Shown here: piece after piece, positions 19,592 to 28,368 of the stretch
Layout: each line of letters starts with the position of its first letter
How positions within the stretch are numbered: position 1 is the first letter of the stretch
Origin: Oceanobacillus chungangensis
Lineage (GTDB): Bacteria; Bacillota; Bacilli; Bacillales; Amphibacillaceae
Direction of reading: 5' to 3'
Assembly (NCBI RefSeq): GCF_003369565.1
Contig: NZ_PIOD01000002.1
Location: 124,001-188,000, forward strand
DNA length: 64,000 nt
Program-made: the position numbers and the translations under genes
Notes under the pieces: generated by a model
What the model saw: the letters and a program-made list of their open reading frames with translations, nothing else
Databases searched by the model: none
What the model was told of the DNA's origin: nothing

Positions 19592-20038
19592 TTAAGCGGT
19601 ATAGACAATCTTAAACTCCACTTGATGGATTCTTTTATTAATTTCCTCTACACATTCACATTCAATTCCGTATATTATTTGAATTGCTTCAGCAAGGAAC
19701 CCAGCCTCCATGCGAAATTCTACTGTAAATGGTGCCTGTAATCTGAGTACAACTGAATCGGACATGAGATGAAAAAGTAACTCCTTCTTTTTTTCTTTCA
19801 CCAATTCCAGTTTACCCCAGCCTAATTTATCATAAATTGTAATTAGATCCTCAAGATTGCTTATCGTAAATTTCCTTGCAAGATTTCTCCCCATGAAATA
19901 GAGAAGTGTCTGTGCTTCAGGTCCAAGTAACTCTGGTAAACTTATATAACGAAGGACGTCATATCCAGCACCTTCAGTATGTAATTGTTCAAGTTGTGAT
20001 GTGGAAAATTGTTCCATCTTCTTTGACATTGATGTCAT
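19592..20038 (-). CDS. yslB: YslB-family protein (DUF2507)
   Basis: A 148-residue cytosolic protein of the Firmicutes DUF2507 family (V4R-like fold), matching B. subtilis YslB. Visible family pattern: GYDVLRYISLPELLG, then LYFMGRNLAR, FRMEAGFLAEAIQ and a conserved ECECVEEI near the C-terminus that could bind metal. Its role is unknown, with a suggested link to cell-wall or division fitness. It is divergent from sdhC and convergent with uvrC, and the same neighbourhood occurs in B. subtilis. Confidence 0.9.
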   Translation of the reverse strand: MTSMSKKMEQFSTSQLEQLHTEGAGYDVLRYISLPELLGPEAQTLLYFMGRNLARKFTISNLEDLITIYDKLGWGKLELVKEKKKELLFHLMSDSVVLRLQAPFTVEFRMEAGFLAEAIQIIYGIECECVEEINKRIHQVEFKIVYTA

Positions 20039-20061
20039 CCTTTCGTTCTACCACTTTTGCT

Positions 20062-20150
20062 AGGTAGTTAAGAAAGTATAAGCTACTTCTTACTACATAA
20101 GTGTAACTATGTCTATCACCTAAAGGCTTGGTGACAGCCAAGTTTTCTAA
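20062..20150 (+). repeat. Dispersed repeat family B, full copy
   Basis: An 89-bp element. The first hairpin pairs GTAGTTAAGAAAG with CTTCTTACTAC around TATAAGCTA. The second pairs CTATCACC with GGTGACAG around TAAAGGCTT. It ends CCAAGTTTTCTAA. It lies between yslB and sdhC. Other copies are at 14068, 28265(-), 30303(-), 31991, 35661(-), 43789, 49157, 49968, 50055 and 54851. Beyond it (20151-20390) I see only AT-rich sequence. Confidence 0.8.
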
Positions 20151-20392
20151 TATTATTATCTATATATTTACTTGAATAATCAAGTGTTGATTCTATCCTA
20201 TTTAATTTAAGTTGAAAATCATTGTTACCGATTATTAAGAAACTGCGAAATAATACCGCTTACTTAATAGAAAAGAAGGAATTGTTCATGTATTCTTCTA
20301 ATTTTAGATTCGTTATCTTGACGCTTTTTGTAGTTAGAAGTACAATTAAATTGTTACAAATTGTACTATTTTAAAAAAACTGGCAAGTAATT

Positions 20393-20406
20393 TGTTAAGC
20401 GCTTTA
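20393..20406. promoter_or_regulatory. Possible CcpA (cre-like) site upstream of sdhC
   Basis: GTTAAGCGCTTTAC is palindromic around AAGCGCTT and resembles a catabolite-responsive element, but it departs from the cre consensus at both outer positions. The placement 60 nt before sdhC would suit repression. Weak call. Confidence 0.25.
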
Positions 20407-20461
20407 CTTTTTTTAAGATGTACATATAAATTATTTCTAACATTTGACAAGGGGGGATAAC

Positions 20462-21082
20462 ATGGCAGGGCAGCGTGAGTATTTTTACAGAAGACTTCAT
20501 TCACTACTGGGCGTCGTACCAATTGGTATATTTTTAGTTCAGCATTTAGTGGTGAACCATTTTGCCGTGTATGGTGAAGAAAGCTTTAATACAGCAGCAG
20601 GGTTTATGGGGAATCTTCCGTTTGTACTATTACTGGAAATATTCATTATCTACCTACCGATTTTGTATCATGCAATTTTAGGTGTCTATATTGCGTTAAC
20701 TGCAAACTATTCGCTAAAAAATTATGGTTATTTCCGTAACTGGATGTTTGCATTACAGCGAATAACTGGGCTTATAACACTAGTATTTATTGCATGGCAT
20801 GTGTGGGAAACGAGAGTCCAAATTGGATTGGGTAATGCAGAAGTTGAGTATAGTCTGATGGAAGGTATTCTATCTAGTCCATTTATGTTGTGGTTCTATT
20901 TAATCGGCGTAATCTCAACTGTATTCCACTTTGCTAATGGATTATGGAGTTTCTGTGTATCATGGGGTATTACACAATCACAAAAATCTCAGCGTGTATT
21001 AACATACGTTACAGTATTTGTATTTCTTGCTGTAAGTTATCTTGGAGTTCGAACAATCATTCAATTTGCATTCGGTGTTTAA
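20462..21082 (+). CDS. sdhC: Succinate dehydrogenase cytochrome b558 subunit
   Basis: Di-haem membrane anchor of complex II with 206 residues and five membrane helices. Likely haem-ligand histidines are in FRRLHSLLGVVP (helix I start), LVQHLVVNHFAVY, ILYHAILGVYIA, FIAWHVWETR and VFHFANGLW. The ATG at 20462 is chosen for its AAGGGGGG site 6 nt upstream. It is the first gene of sdhCAB. Confidence 0.95.
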   Translation: MAGQREYFYRRLHSLLGVVPIGIFLVQHLVVNHFAVYGEESFNTAAGFMGNLPFVLLLEIFIIYLPILYHAILGVYIALTANYSLKNYGYFRNWMFALQRITGLITLVFIAWHVWETRVQIGLGNAEVEYSLMEGILSSPFMLWFYLIGVISTVFHFANGLWSFCVSWGITQSQKSQRVLTYVTVFVFLAVSYLGVRTIIQFAFGV

Positions 21083-21112
21083 TAGAAAGAGAGAAAGGAA
21101 GCGTTATATATT

Positions 21113-22864
21113 ATGAGTAATCGTAAAGTCGCGATAGTCGGTGGTGGGCTAGCTGGATTAATGGCTACGATAAAAGCAGCCGAGGCCGGGGTTAGTGTAG
21201 ATCTATTCTCGATAGTACCTGTAAAACGCTCTCACTCCGTTTGTGCTCAAGGCGGAATTAACGGTGCAGTAAATACGAAGGGTGAAGGCGATTCACCATG
21301 GCTTCATTTTGATGATACGGTTTATGGTGGGGACTTCTTAGCTAACCAGCCACAAGTAAAAGCAATGTGTGATGCTGCACCTGGAATAATACATATGTTT
21401 GACCGGATGGGTGTTATGTTTAACCGTACGCCTGAAGGTTTACTAGATTTTAGACGTTTCGGTGGAACGCAAATGCATCGAACAGCATATGCAGGGGCAA
21501 CGACAGGACAGCAATTATTATACGCATTAGATGAACAAGTTAGACGTTACGAAGTAGAAGGCCTCGTTACAAAATATGAAGGCTATGAATTTGTAGGAGC
21601 GGTCATTGATGAAGCGGGAATTGGCCGTGGGATTGTCGCACAAGACATTAAAACGCATGAAATTAAATCATTCCGCTCGGATGCAACGATTTTCGCTACT
21701 GGTGGTCCAGGAATTATTTTTGGTAAATCAACAAACTCAATGATCAATACTGGTTCCGCTGCGAGTATTTTGTATCAGCAAGGTGCGAAATATGCGAATG
21801 GAGAATTTATTCAGATACATCCAACCGCTATTCCAGGTGATGATAAATTACGTTTGATGAGTGAATCTGCTCGTGGGGAAGGTGGACGTATCTGGACATA
21901 CAAGGACGGGGAACCTTGGTACTTCCTTGAAGAGAAGTATCCAGCATACGGTAACCTCGTACCGCGCGATATTGCAACTCGTGAAATATTCGATGTTTGT
22001 GTTAATCAGAAACTTGGAATCAATGGGGAAAACATGGTGTATCTTGATTTATCACATAAAGATGCAAAGGAATTGGATATTAAGCTAGGTGGAATCATAG
22101 AAATCTATGAGAAATTCGTAGGTGAAGATCCACGTAAAGTGCCGATGAAAATTTTCCCAGCTGTCCATTATTCAATGGGTGGTCTCTGGGTCGATGAAAA
22201 TCAAATGACAAACATCCCAGGCATCTTTGCTGCAGGTGAATGTGATTATTCACAGCATGGAGGAAATCGCTTAGGGGCAAACTCTCTACTTTCAGCAATT
22301 TACGGCGGTCTAGTTGCTGGACCGAAAGCTATCGAGTATATTGATAGACTTGATCAGCATGCAGACGATTTACCTGCTGCATTATTCGAAGCGAGAGAAA
22401 GCGAAGAGCAAGAAAAGTTTGCAGCACTTATGAAAATGGATGGTGGAGAAAACGCATACCAGATTCATAAAGAGCTTGGCGAATGGATGACAGATAATGT
22501 TACAGTAGTCCGTGATAATGATAAACTGCTAGAAACGGATAAAAAGATTCTCGAACTGCTCGAACGCTGGGAGAACATTAGCATTAATGATACTTCTAGC
22601 TGGAGTAATCAGGGTGTTATGTTTACCCGTCAATTGAAGAATATGCTTCATTTGGCACGAGTGATTACAATTGGTGCATATAACCGTAATGAAAGTCGTG
22701 GGGCACATTTTAAACCTGCATTCCCAGAGCGAAATGATGAAGATTGGTTAAAGACGACAATTGCGGAATTTGATAAAGGAAACGCTTCACCAGTATTCTC
22801 ATACGAGGATGTGGATGTATCATTAATCAAGCCTCGTAAGCGCGATTATACGACAACACACTAA
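21113..22864 (+). CDS. sdhA: Succinate dehydrogenase flavoprotein subunit
   Basis: A 583-residue FAD subunit of succinate:menaquinone reductase. The N-terminal dinucleotide fold is VAIVGGGLAGLMATI. His41 in KRSHSVCAQGGIN is the expected covalent FAD attachment site. Substrate-site elements include HPTAIPG, SESARGEGG and ARVITIGAYNRNESRGAH. The ATP-like FAD motif FAAGECDYSQHGGNRLGANSL is near residue 370. AGAAAGGAAG precedes ATG. It is followed 17 nt later by sdhB. Confidence 0.97.
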   Translation: MSNRKVAIVGGGLAGLMATIKAAEAGVSVDLFSIVPVKRSHSVCAQGGINGAVNTKGEGDSPWLHFDDTVYGGDFLANQPQVKAMCDAAPGIIHMFDRMGVMFNRTPEGLLDFRRFGGTQMHRTAYAGATTGQQLLYALDEQVRRYEVEGLVTKYEGYEFVGAVIDEAGIGRGIVAQDIKTHEIKSFRSDATIFATGGPGIIFGKSTNSMINTGSAASILYQQGAKYANGEFIQIHPTAIPGDDKLRLMSESARGEGGRIWTYKDGEPWYFLEEKYPAYGNLVPRDIATREIFDVCVNQKLGINGENMVYLDLSHKDAKELDIKLGGIIEIYEKFVGEDPRKVPMKIFPAVHYSMGGLWVDENQMTNIPGIFAAGECDYSQHGGNRLGANSLLSAIYGGLVAGPKAIEYIDRLDQHADDLPAALFEARESEEQEKFAALMKMDGGENAYQIHKELGEWMTDNVTVVRDNDKLLETDKKILELLERWENISINDTSSWSNQGVMFTRQLKNMLHLARVITIGAYNRNESRGAHFKPAFPERNDEDWLKTTIAEFDKGNASPVFSYEDVDVSLIKPRKRDYTTTH

Positions 22865-22881
22865 GGGGGAGTTTCGTAAAA

Positions 22882-23646
22882 ATGGCTGAACAAAGTACAA
22901 TTACATTTATTATTACTAGACAAAATGATCCGAACTCTGATCCATATGAAGAAACGTTTAATATACCTTATCGTAAAAACATGAACGTTATTTCAGGATT
23001 AATGGAAATTCAGAAAAATCCCGTCAATGCAAATGGAGAGAAGACAACACCAGTAATGTGGGACATGAACTGTTTGGAAGAGGTATGCGGTGCATGTTCA
23101 ATGGTAATCAATGGGACTGCAAGGCAATCCTGTGCAGCGCTTGTTGATACATTAGAACAACCTATTCGACTAGAGCCGATGTCAACATTCCCAGTTGTAC
23201 GTGATTTAATTGTTGACCGTGAACGGATGTTTGATGCTTTGAAACAAGTAAAAGCTTGGATTCCTATCGATGGTACACATGATTTAGGGCCAGGACCAAG
23301 AATGCCTGAGAAAAAGCGCCAATGGGCATATGAACTATCGAAATGTATGACATGTGGTGTATGTCTTGAGGCCTGTCCGAATGTAAATGATAAATCTAAC
23401 TTTATTGGACCGGCAGCAATTTCACAAGCTCGTCTATTCAATGCACATCCGACAGGTGAAATGAATGCAAGTGATCGTTTAGAAGGATTAATGGATGAAG
23501 GCGGAATCAGTGGTTGTGGAAACTCACAAAACTGTGTGCAAGTTTGCCCGAAAGGTATCCCATTAACAACGTCCATTGCAGCAATGAACCGTGCTACAAA
23601 TATTCAAGCATTTAAGAATTTCTTTGGCAGTGACAATGCACATTAA
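22882..23646 (+). CDS. sdhB: Succinate dehydrogenase iron-sulfur subunit
   Basis: A 254-residue electron-transfer subunit. The [2Fe-2S] ligands are Cys64, Cys69, Cys72 and Cys84 (CLEEVCGACSMVINGTARQSC pattern). The C-terminal ferredoxin domain shows CMTCGVCLEACPN and CGNSQNCVQVCPKG for the [4Fe-4S] and [3Fe-4S] clusters. AAGGGGGAG precedes the start. It completes sdhCAB. No classical terminator is seen immediately downstream, where repeat family C begins. Confidence 0.97.
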   Translation: MAEQSTITFIITRQNDPNSDPYEETFNIPYRKNMNVISGLMEIQKNPVNANGEKTTPVMWDMNCLEEVCGACSMVINGTARQSCAALVDTLEQPIRLEPMSTFPVVRDLIVDRERMFDALKQVKAWIPIDGTHDLGPGPRMPEKKRQWAYELSKCMTCGVCLEACPNVNDKSNFIGPAAISQARLFNAHPTGEMNASDRLEGLMDEGGISGCGNSQNCVQVCPKGIPLTTSIAAMNRATNIQAFKNFFGSDNAH

Positions 23647-23663
23647 AGGACAAAATCGACGTA

Positions 23664-23910
23664 CTTCCTGGCCTTTAGCCATAGGAGATAAAGGAAACAT
23701 GCCCCTTCATTTTAGGGGTATGCCGACGTTGGTGAATGCCCGATTTTAGTCAGCATCTCCTTAAATAAAGGGAGAAGATGTTGACTTCCACCACAAGGGT
23801 ATAAGTGTGACTAAGCCTCATGTGTAACCAATCGGAAGGTCTTCTCTATTTTATTTTGTCATGAGTTGAGGAAGTTCCGCTAACGCTTTAGCGCTGGAGC
23901 TAGACGTGGC
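23664..23910 (-). repeat. Dispersed repeat family C, copy 1
   Basis: About 247 bp whose reverse complement matches 26400-26640 closely. Shared blocks, read on the minus strand, are CTCCAGCGCTAAAG, GTTAGCG, CTCATGACA, CTTATACCCTTGTGGTG, AAGTCAACATCT, CTCCCTTT and GCATGTTTCCTTTATCT. It has no ORF. The pair lies in opposite orientation on either side of gerE-marR-racE. The element family is not known to me. Confidence 0.75.
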
Positions 23911-23941
23911 TTCTCTTATCGAGAAAATTAAAACGGAAACT

Positions 23942-24000
23942 TTTCTATAACAAACAAAACCGACTTCTCTTTAGTAAGTCGGTTTTGTTTGTTATAGAAA
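23942..24000. terminator. Perfect 25-bp inverted repeat downstream of gerE
   Basis: Arms 23942-23966 and 23976-24000 are exact complements (starting TTTCTATAACAAACAAAACC) around the 9-nt loop CTCTTTAGT. It lies 76 bp past the gerE stop and about 30 bp after the family C copy. The stem is much longer than a usual terminator; it may serve as one for both gerE and sdhB. Confidence 0.75.
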
Positions 24001-24075
24001 GATTGGAATATGTTCGAAAAGCTTCACTAATCACCTCTATTGAAACAGCCTATGCTGGTGAAAGCTTCACTAATC

Positions 24076-24300
24076 TTAGAGCTTCAATTCCCCCATGCGG
24101 AGAAGCTCAACTACGGCTTGAGAGCGCCCCTTGACTCCTAATTTTTGCATCGCATTTGAAATGTGGTTTCGGACAGTCTTCTCAGAAATATACAATTCTT
24201 GCGCGATTTCTTTTGTTGTCTTATCTTGTACTAACAATTCGAATACTTCTTTTTCTCGCTTTGTTAATAATTGCTTCGGCTTATACTCGTTGTCCTTCAA
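24076..24300 (-). CDS. gerE: Spore germination / late mother-cell regulator GerE
   Basis: A 74-residue stand-alone LuxR-type helix-turn-helix protein that modulates sigma-K-dependent coat genes. It has LTKREKEVFELLVQDKTT, KEIAQELYISEKTVRNHISN and AMQKLGVKGRSQAVVEL, the full GerE fold. The start follows AAGGAGGGG on the minus strand. Upstream (coding strand) CATAGTATA fits the sigma-K -10 pattern CATAnnnTA, but no AC -35 lies at the right distance. It sits after sdhB as in B. subtilis, but is read in the opposite direction. Confidence 0.93.
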   Translation of the reverse strand: MKDNEYKPKQLLTKREKEVFELLVQDKTTKEIAQELYISEKTVRNHISNAMQKLGVKGRSQAVVELLRMGELKL

Positions 24301-24735
24301 ATGTTAACCCCTCCTTGCTCTTGTAGAGCTGCAGTTTGAAGGGAAATTATTTAGTCAATATAGCTTATGATATGCAGTGAAATACGTTCATGTTATATAT
24401 GATAAAAGGCGGAAATTTTTTTAATAAACGAATACTTTTATATATACTATGAAAGTGCTGCTGTTCACTATGTTAGTTGACAAAATAAATGTATATTTTG
24501 TATAATTTGTTGAAATTTAGATAAATTGAGGACTAGTAGGTGCAATGTTGATTTTTGCTTCGGACAGTCGCACATCTGGCGGCCTCGAGCTGAGCCTTAG
24601 CAAAGAACGCTATGGTTTCAACATTTTCGTTTATTCCGCAGGAGTCCCCACACCTCCGCTACAATCAATGGTGTTTAGAGAGGCAGTAACACTGCATCTT
24701 ATTAAGAAAATACTAAAAATAACATATGTACAATC
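24301..24735. other. Non-coding gap between gerE and the MarR gene, first part
   Basis: 24301-24530 is AT-rich and holds the gerE promoter region. 24541-24670 contains sequence related to repeat blocks (TTCCGCAGGAGTCCCCACAC, GGCGGCCTCGAGCTGAG), probably a decayed dispersed repeat. A 64-codon open frame here shows no family pattern and is not annotated. Confidence 0.4.
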
Positions 24736-24736
24736 C

Positions 24737-24836
24737 TAGCGGGAGAAATACACGGAGACTGCTCGAAAATATAGCGCGATAGCCCGAGTTGGCTCACCAG
24801 ATCCCTAAGGTGCTCGTAGTGTATTTCTGAAGAGGC
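24737..24836 (+). repeat. Dispersed repeat family A, short copy
   Basis: GCGGGAGAAATACACGGAGA, CTGCTCGAAAATATAG, GGCTCACCAG and GGTGCTCGTAGTGTATTTCT in the family order. It is about 100 bp and lacks the central block CCTGCGGGA. Confidence 0.7.
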
Positions 24837-25027
24837 TGATCCGAATGTCTTTAGCACATGAAATTAGTTTATCCATTGCATTAAATATCTACTTCCATTC
24901 TTTAGCATCATGAGTGGAGTAAAGATTTTGTGCTACATCTTACAGTATAGCAAAATTAAAAATACACCTGGTTTTTGATAGAATATGATAAACTAGTATG
25001 GAAAGTACTTTGTAGGAGGTAGCACTT

Positions 25028-25480
25028 TTGATAACCGAACCATCCAAAGAGGAAATAAATATAATGGAAAAACGACTACGATATATTTCTGGAATCATTA
25101 AACAAAACGGTCGTAAAATTTTAAATAACTATCCAATCACACCTCCACAATTTGTTGCCTTACAATGGTTACTTGAGGAAGGCGATTTAACCATTGGTGA
25201 ACTGTCAAATAAAATAAGTCTTGCATTTAGTACGACGACAGACTTAGTTGATCGAATGGAAAGAACAGAACTAGTGAAACGAGTTCGCGATGAAAAGGAT
25301 AGACGAGTCGTTCGCATTCACCTAATGGAAAAGGGCAAGGTCATTATCCATGAAGTGATAGCAAAACGCCAAGCGTATTTAGGAGAAGTTCTTGCAGAAT
25401 TCTCTGAAGCAGATGTGACGAAATTGAATGAATTATTGAGTTTTCTATATGAACAAATGAAAATAGTAAATGAAAAATAA
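25028..25480 (+). CDS. MarR-family transcriptional regulator (YsmB-like)
   Basis: A 150-residue winged-helix regulator. Helix-turn-helix: EGDLTIGELSNKISLAFSTT, then TDLVDRMERTELVKRVRDEKDRRVVRIHL, which is the MarR wing. The TTG start follows GTAGGAGGTAG by 6 nt. The effector and targets are unknown. It lies directly upstream of racE, as ysmB does in B. subtilis, with a 21-nt gap suggesting cotranscription. Confidence 0.9.
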   Translation: MITEPSKEEINIMEKRLRYISGIIKQNGRKILNNYPITPPQFVALQWLLEEGDLTIGELSNKISLAFSTTTDLVDRMERTELVKRVRDEKDRRVVRIHLMEKGKVIIHEVIAKRQAYLGEVLAEFSEADVTKLNELLSFLYEQMKIVNEK

Positions 25481-25501
25481 CAGCATAGATGAGGCGATCT
25501 T

Positions 25502-26326
25502 TTGAATCAAGCAATTGGAGTTATCGATTCAGGGGTTGGTGGATTAACGGTAGCACATGAGTTAATGCGCCAATTACCAAAAGAGAAATTAATTTACTTA
25601 GGTGATACAGCAAGATGTCCATATGGACCTAGATCAAAAGAGGAAGTACAGCAATTTACTTGGGAAATGGTAGATTTTTTATTAGGAAAAAATATTAAAA
25701 TGCTAGTAATTGCATGTAATACGGCAACTGCTTTTACATTAAAAGATTTACAGGAAAAGTTAGACATACCTGTAATTGGTGTTATTCAACCAGGAGCAAG
25801 AGCAGCAATTAAAGTTACAAACAATACGCATATCGGGGTCATTGGTACAGAAGGAACCATTAAGAGTATGGCGTATAAGGAAGCATTACAAAATATAAAT
25901 GAAGGAATCAATGTATATCCGCTTGCATGTCCATTATTCGTGCCGCTAGTAGAAAAGGGAATTACAGCTGGCCCAGAAGCACAAGAGATTGTCGCTAAAT
26001 CCTTGGCATCGCTAAAGCAATATAAACAAATGGATACTCTAATTCTAGGCTGTACGCATTATCCATTACTGAAAGACACAATCCAGCAGGTCATTGGGGA
26101 ACAGGTAACCATTATTTCTTCCAGTGAGGAAACAGCAAGAGAAGCAAGTACTATATTGGATGTACATCATTTATTAAACAAAGAAGATTGGATGCCCGTA
26201 CATCAAATCTATACAACTGGTGAACTAGAAATGTTTAATAAAATTGCAAAAAGTATTTTTAATGACCATCAACCAGATGTGTTACAAATAGAAAAGGCTA
26301 CATTATCAATAAATCAAGGAGCATGA
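25502..26326 (+). CDS. racE: Glutamate racemase
   Basis: Makes D-glutamate for peptidoglycan, with 274 residues. The two catalytic cysteines are visible: Cys72 in IACNTATAF and Cys185 in LGCTHYPLL. Other active-site parts are IDSGVGGLT (Asp9) and [13 protein letters not shown]. The TTG start follows GATGAGGCGAT. The terminator overlaps the last codons. Confidence 0.96.
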   Translation: MNQAIGVIDSGVGGLTVAHELMRQLPKEKLIYLGDTARCPYGPRSKEEVQQFTWEMVDFLLGKNIKMLVIACNTATAFTLKDLQEKLDIPVIGVIQPGARAAIKVTNNTHIGVIGTEGTIKSMAYKEALQNINEGINVYPLACPLFVPLVEKGITAGPEAQEIVAKSLASLKQYKQMDTLILGCTHYPLLKDTIQQVIGEQVTIISSSEETAREASTILDVHHLLNKEDWMPVHQIYTTGELEMFNKIAKSIFNDHQPDVLQIEKATLSINQGA

Positions 26327-26351
26327 TTTTCATGTTCCTTGATTTTTTTAA
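26311..26351 (+). terminator. racE terminator overlapping the stop codon
   Basis: ATCAAGGAGCATG pairs with CATGTTCCTTGAT around ATTTT, then TTTTTT. The stop codon TGA at 26324 lies within the hairpin. Confidence 0.9.
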
Positions 26352-26399
26352 TTGGGTAAGAAAATATAAATTTTCCCTTTCTTAATTTTCTTCCTGGAA

Positions 26400-26640
26400 A
26401 GGCCACATACTGCTCCAGCGCTAAAGTGTTAGCGAGACTTCCCTAATCTCATGACAAGCTGCAAGCTAAAAAAAGACTTGCCGATTGGTGGAACCAGAAT
26501 TTTAGTCGTACTTATACCCTTGTGGTGAAAGTCAACATCTACTCCCTTTGATTAAGGAAGGCCGACTATAAACAGCTTTGCCAACTTAGGAATACCTCTA
26601 AAGTGATGGAGCATGTTTCCTTTATCTACTGCGAAGGGAT
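26400..26640 (+). repeat. Dispersed repeat family C, copy 2
   Basis: Inverted relative to the copy at 23664-23910. It runs from TGCTCCAGCGCTAAAGTG to GCATGTTTCCTTTATCTACT, occupying half of the 488-bp racE-gerM gap. The rest (26641-26800) is AT-rich. Confidence 0.75.
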
Positions 26641-26814
26641 GTTCGACATGTCGAACCACTCCAAACGGCGCGGCACAGTCTGTACTCAGCACAAGCGGGT
26701 ACTTGCGCTTTTGTTATTGGATTTAAAAAGAAGTTACATCTTTTACTTTGGTGGTCTATTTTAAAATATAGGCTCGTATATATATTAGTACAAACCATCG
26801 TAGGAGGTATGAAC

Positions 26815-27912
26815 ATGCAAAAGAAAGTGTTACTTATGACTGGCGCGATTACGCTCTCAGTTCTGTTGACTGGGTGTTTTCAAGGAGAACAATCTCTAGA
26901 GGACCTAGACCCTCCACAAAATGCTGAGGAAGTGAATAACTTAGAGAAGCCGACATCAGATGAAGATTCTGAAGCGTCAAATGAAGAAGCTGAAGAGACG
27001 GAAGATACAGAAGCAAGCGAAGTAGCAGAAGAAACCGTGCCAAGGCAATTGTTCTTAATCGATGCGAACGGTATGGTTGCATCGCAAACGCTTGAATTGC
27101 CAAAGCTTGAATCAAAAGAAGTGGCAACACAGGTAATAGAATATTTAGTTAAAGGTGGACCAGTCACTGAAATGCTGCCGAATGGATTTCAGGCCGTTTT
27201 ACCAGAAGGAACTGAGGTTATTGGCGTTAACCTTAAGGAAGATGGTACGATGATTGTTGATTTATCTGAGGAATTCAAAGATTATCAAGCGAACGAGGAA
27301 CTACAAATATTAGAATCTGTAACACATACATTAACCCAATTCGAAAATGTAAACAAAGTTCAGCTATGGATTAATGGACATCCACAAACAGAAATGCCTG
27401 TGAATGGAACACCAATTGGTAATGGCTATTCGCGAGCAAATGGAATTAATATTACGGATACAGACACACTTGATTTAGTAAATAGTCAGGCTGTTACGAT
27501 GTATTATCCAGCAGAACATGGTGAAAATCGCTATTATGTTCCAGTAACCCAGTACGTAGAAAAAGGTGAGGAAGAATTCTTTCACTCCATTATTCAATCT
27601 TTATTAGATGGACCAGGATTTCAAGCCGACGTTTTGCACGTATTTAATTCCAAAACTGATTTAGCAAGTGAGCCAGTACTAAGTGATGGCGTGCTAGAGT
27701 TAGTGTTTAATGAGGAAATATTAAAAGATAGTGAAGCGGGCATCATTGCAGATGAAGTAATGGAAACATTAGTAAGAACACTAACCGAACAGGAATCAAT
27801 CGATGCAGTTGATGTTAAAGTAGAGAACAAAGAACAACTCGTTAACGAAAATGGCGAATCTTACGACGAACCAGTCACAAAGCAAACATTCACACCAACA
27901 GAACAACTTTGA
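26815..27912 (+). CDS. gerM: Germination / sporulation lipoprotein GerM
   Basis: Mother-cell lipoprotein required for forespore engulfment and the SpoIIIA-SpoIIQ basal complex. Start 26815 is chosen over the ATG at 26809 because AGGAGG (26802-26807) is only 1 nt from the latter. The product has 365 residues. The signal peptide ends in lipobox LLTGC with Cys21 as the lipid site. A low-complexity acidic linker (EDSEASNEEAEETEDTEASE) follows, then two GerMN domains at about 70-200 and 220-345. A strong terminator follows. Sigma-E control is expected from the family, but I see no clear sigma-E promoter. Confidence 0.93.
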   Translation: MQKKVLLMTGAITLSVLLTGCFQGEQSLEDLDPPQNAEEVNNLEKPTSDEDSEASNEEAEETEDTEASEVAEETVPRQLFLIDANGMVASQTLELPKLESKEVATQVIEYLVKGGPVTEMLPNGFQAVLPEGTEVIGVNLKEDGTMIVDLSEEFKDYQANEELQILESVTHTLTQFENVNKVQLWINGHPQTEMPVNGTPIGNGYSRANGINITDTDTLDLVNSQAVTMYYPAEHGENRYYVPVTQYVEKGEEEFFHSIIQSLLDGPGFQADVLHVFNSKTDLASEPVLSDGVLELVFNEEILKDSEAGIIADEVMETLVRTLTEQESIDAVDVKVENKEQLVNENGESYDEPVTKQTFTPTEQL

Positions 27913-27916
27913 GGAT

Positions 27917-27944
27917 AGAGGCTAATGGACTAGCCTCTTTTTTG
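27917..27944 (+). terminator. gerM terminator
   Basis: AGAGGCTA pairs with TAGCCTCT around ATGGAC, followed by TTTTTTG, 5 nt after the gerM stop. Confidence 0.9.
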
Positions 27945-28264
27945 TGTCGGCTGATATTCGGTAAAAATACTTTGTTATCGTCGTGTGAACAGTCAAGTCG
28001 TTATTTGCATGTAATGGCTTGTAGAGAGGAAAAGGTTTTTATCCAAAAATTGGATTACTTCTATATTCCTAGCAATGGTAATAGCCCAAAGAATCCCGCA
28101 GGAATGGTAAGGCTATCGACTTCTTTTCTGGGGGAAACAGTTCGATCCGGAGGAGGTATCGAGTTTTCCTGGATCGGTAGAACAAGTTATCCACTATATT
28201 TATGTTAATCATATGTATGTTCATTTTTCTTTTGAAGAAAATATGATAAGCTAAATGATGAAAT
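27945..28264. other. Non-coding gap between gerM and rph
   Basis: Contains AATCCCGCAGGAATGG and TTCGATCCGGAGGAGGTATC, which look like worn repeat fragments. An open frame starting inside the gerM end runs through the terminator to 28208 but shows no protein-family signal. Confidence 0.4.
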
Positions 28265-28353
28265 ATTAGAAAACTAAGGATTAACCAAGCTATTCGGTGG
28301 CAGCCTTAGTTGCACTTATGTAGTAAGAAATATGTTATACTTTCTTAACTACC
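28265..28353 (-). repeat. Dispersed repeat family B, reverse copy before rph
   Basis: The reverse complement begins GGTAGTTAAGAAAGTATAAC, then CTTACTACATAAGTGCAACT, AAGGCTGCCACC and ends CTTAGTTTTCTAA. It stops 3 nt before the rph Shine-Dalgarno (AAGGAGG), so its hairpin could influence rph expression. Confidence 0.75.
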
Positions 28354-28368
28354 AAGGAGGAATTTTGA

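Noticed and set aside
23010-23576. 188-codon minus-strand ORF inside sdhB
   Set aside because: Fully antisense to a well-supported sdhB with all iron-sulfur cysteines; a codon-usage shadow.
24545-24739. 64-codon plus-strand ORF between gerE and the MarR gene
   Set aside because: It lies in repeat-like sequence, has no ribosome-binding site and no protein-family pattern.
27909-28208. 99-codon ORF after gerM
   Set aside because: Its start is inside gerM, it runs through the gerM terminator, and the translation looks like random sequence.
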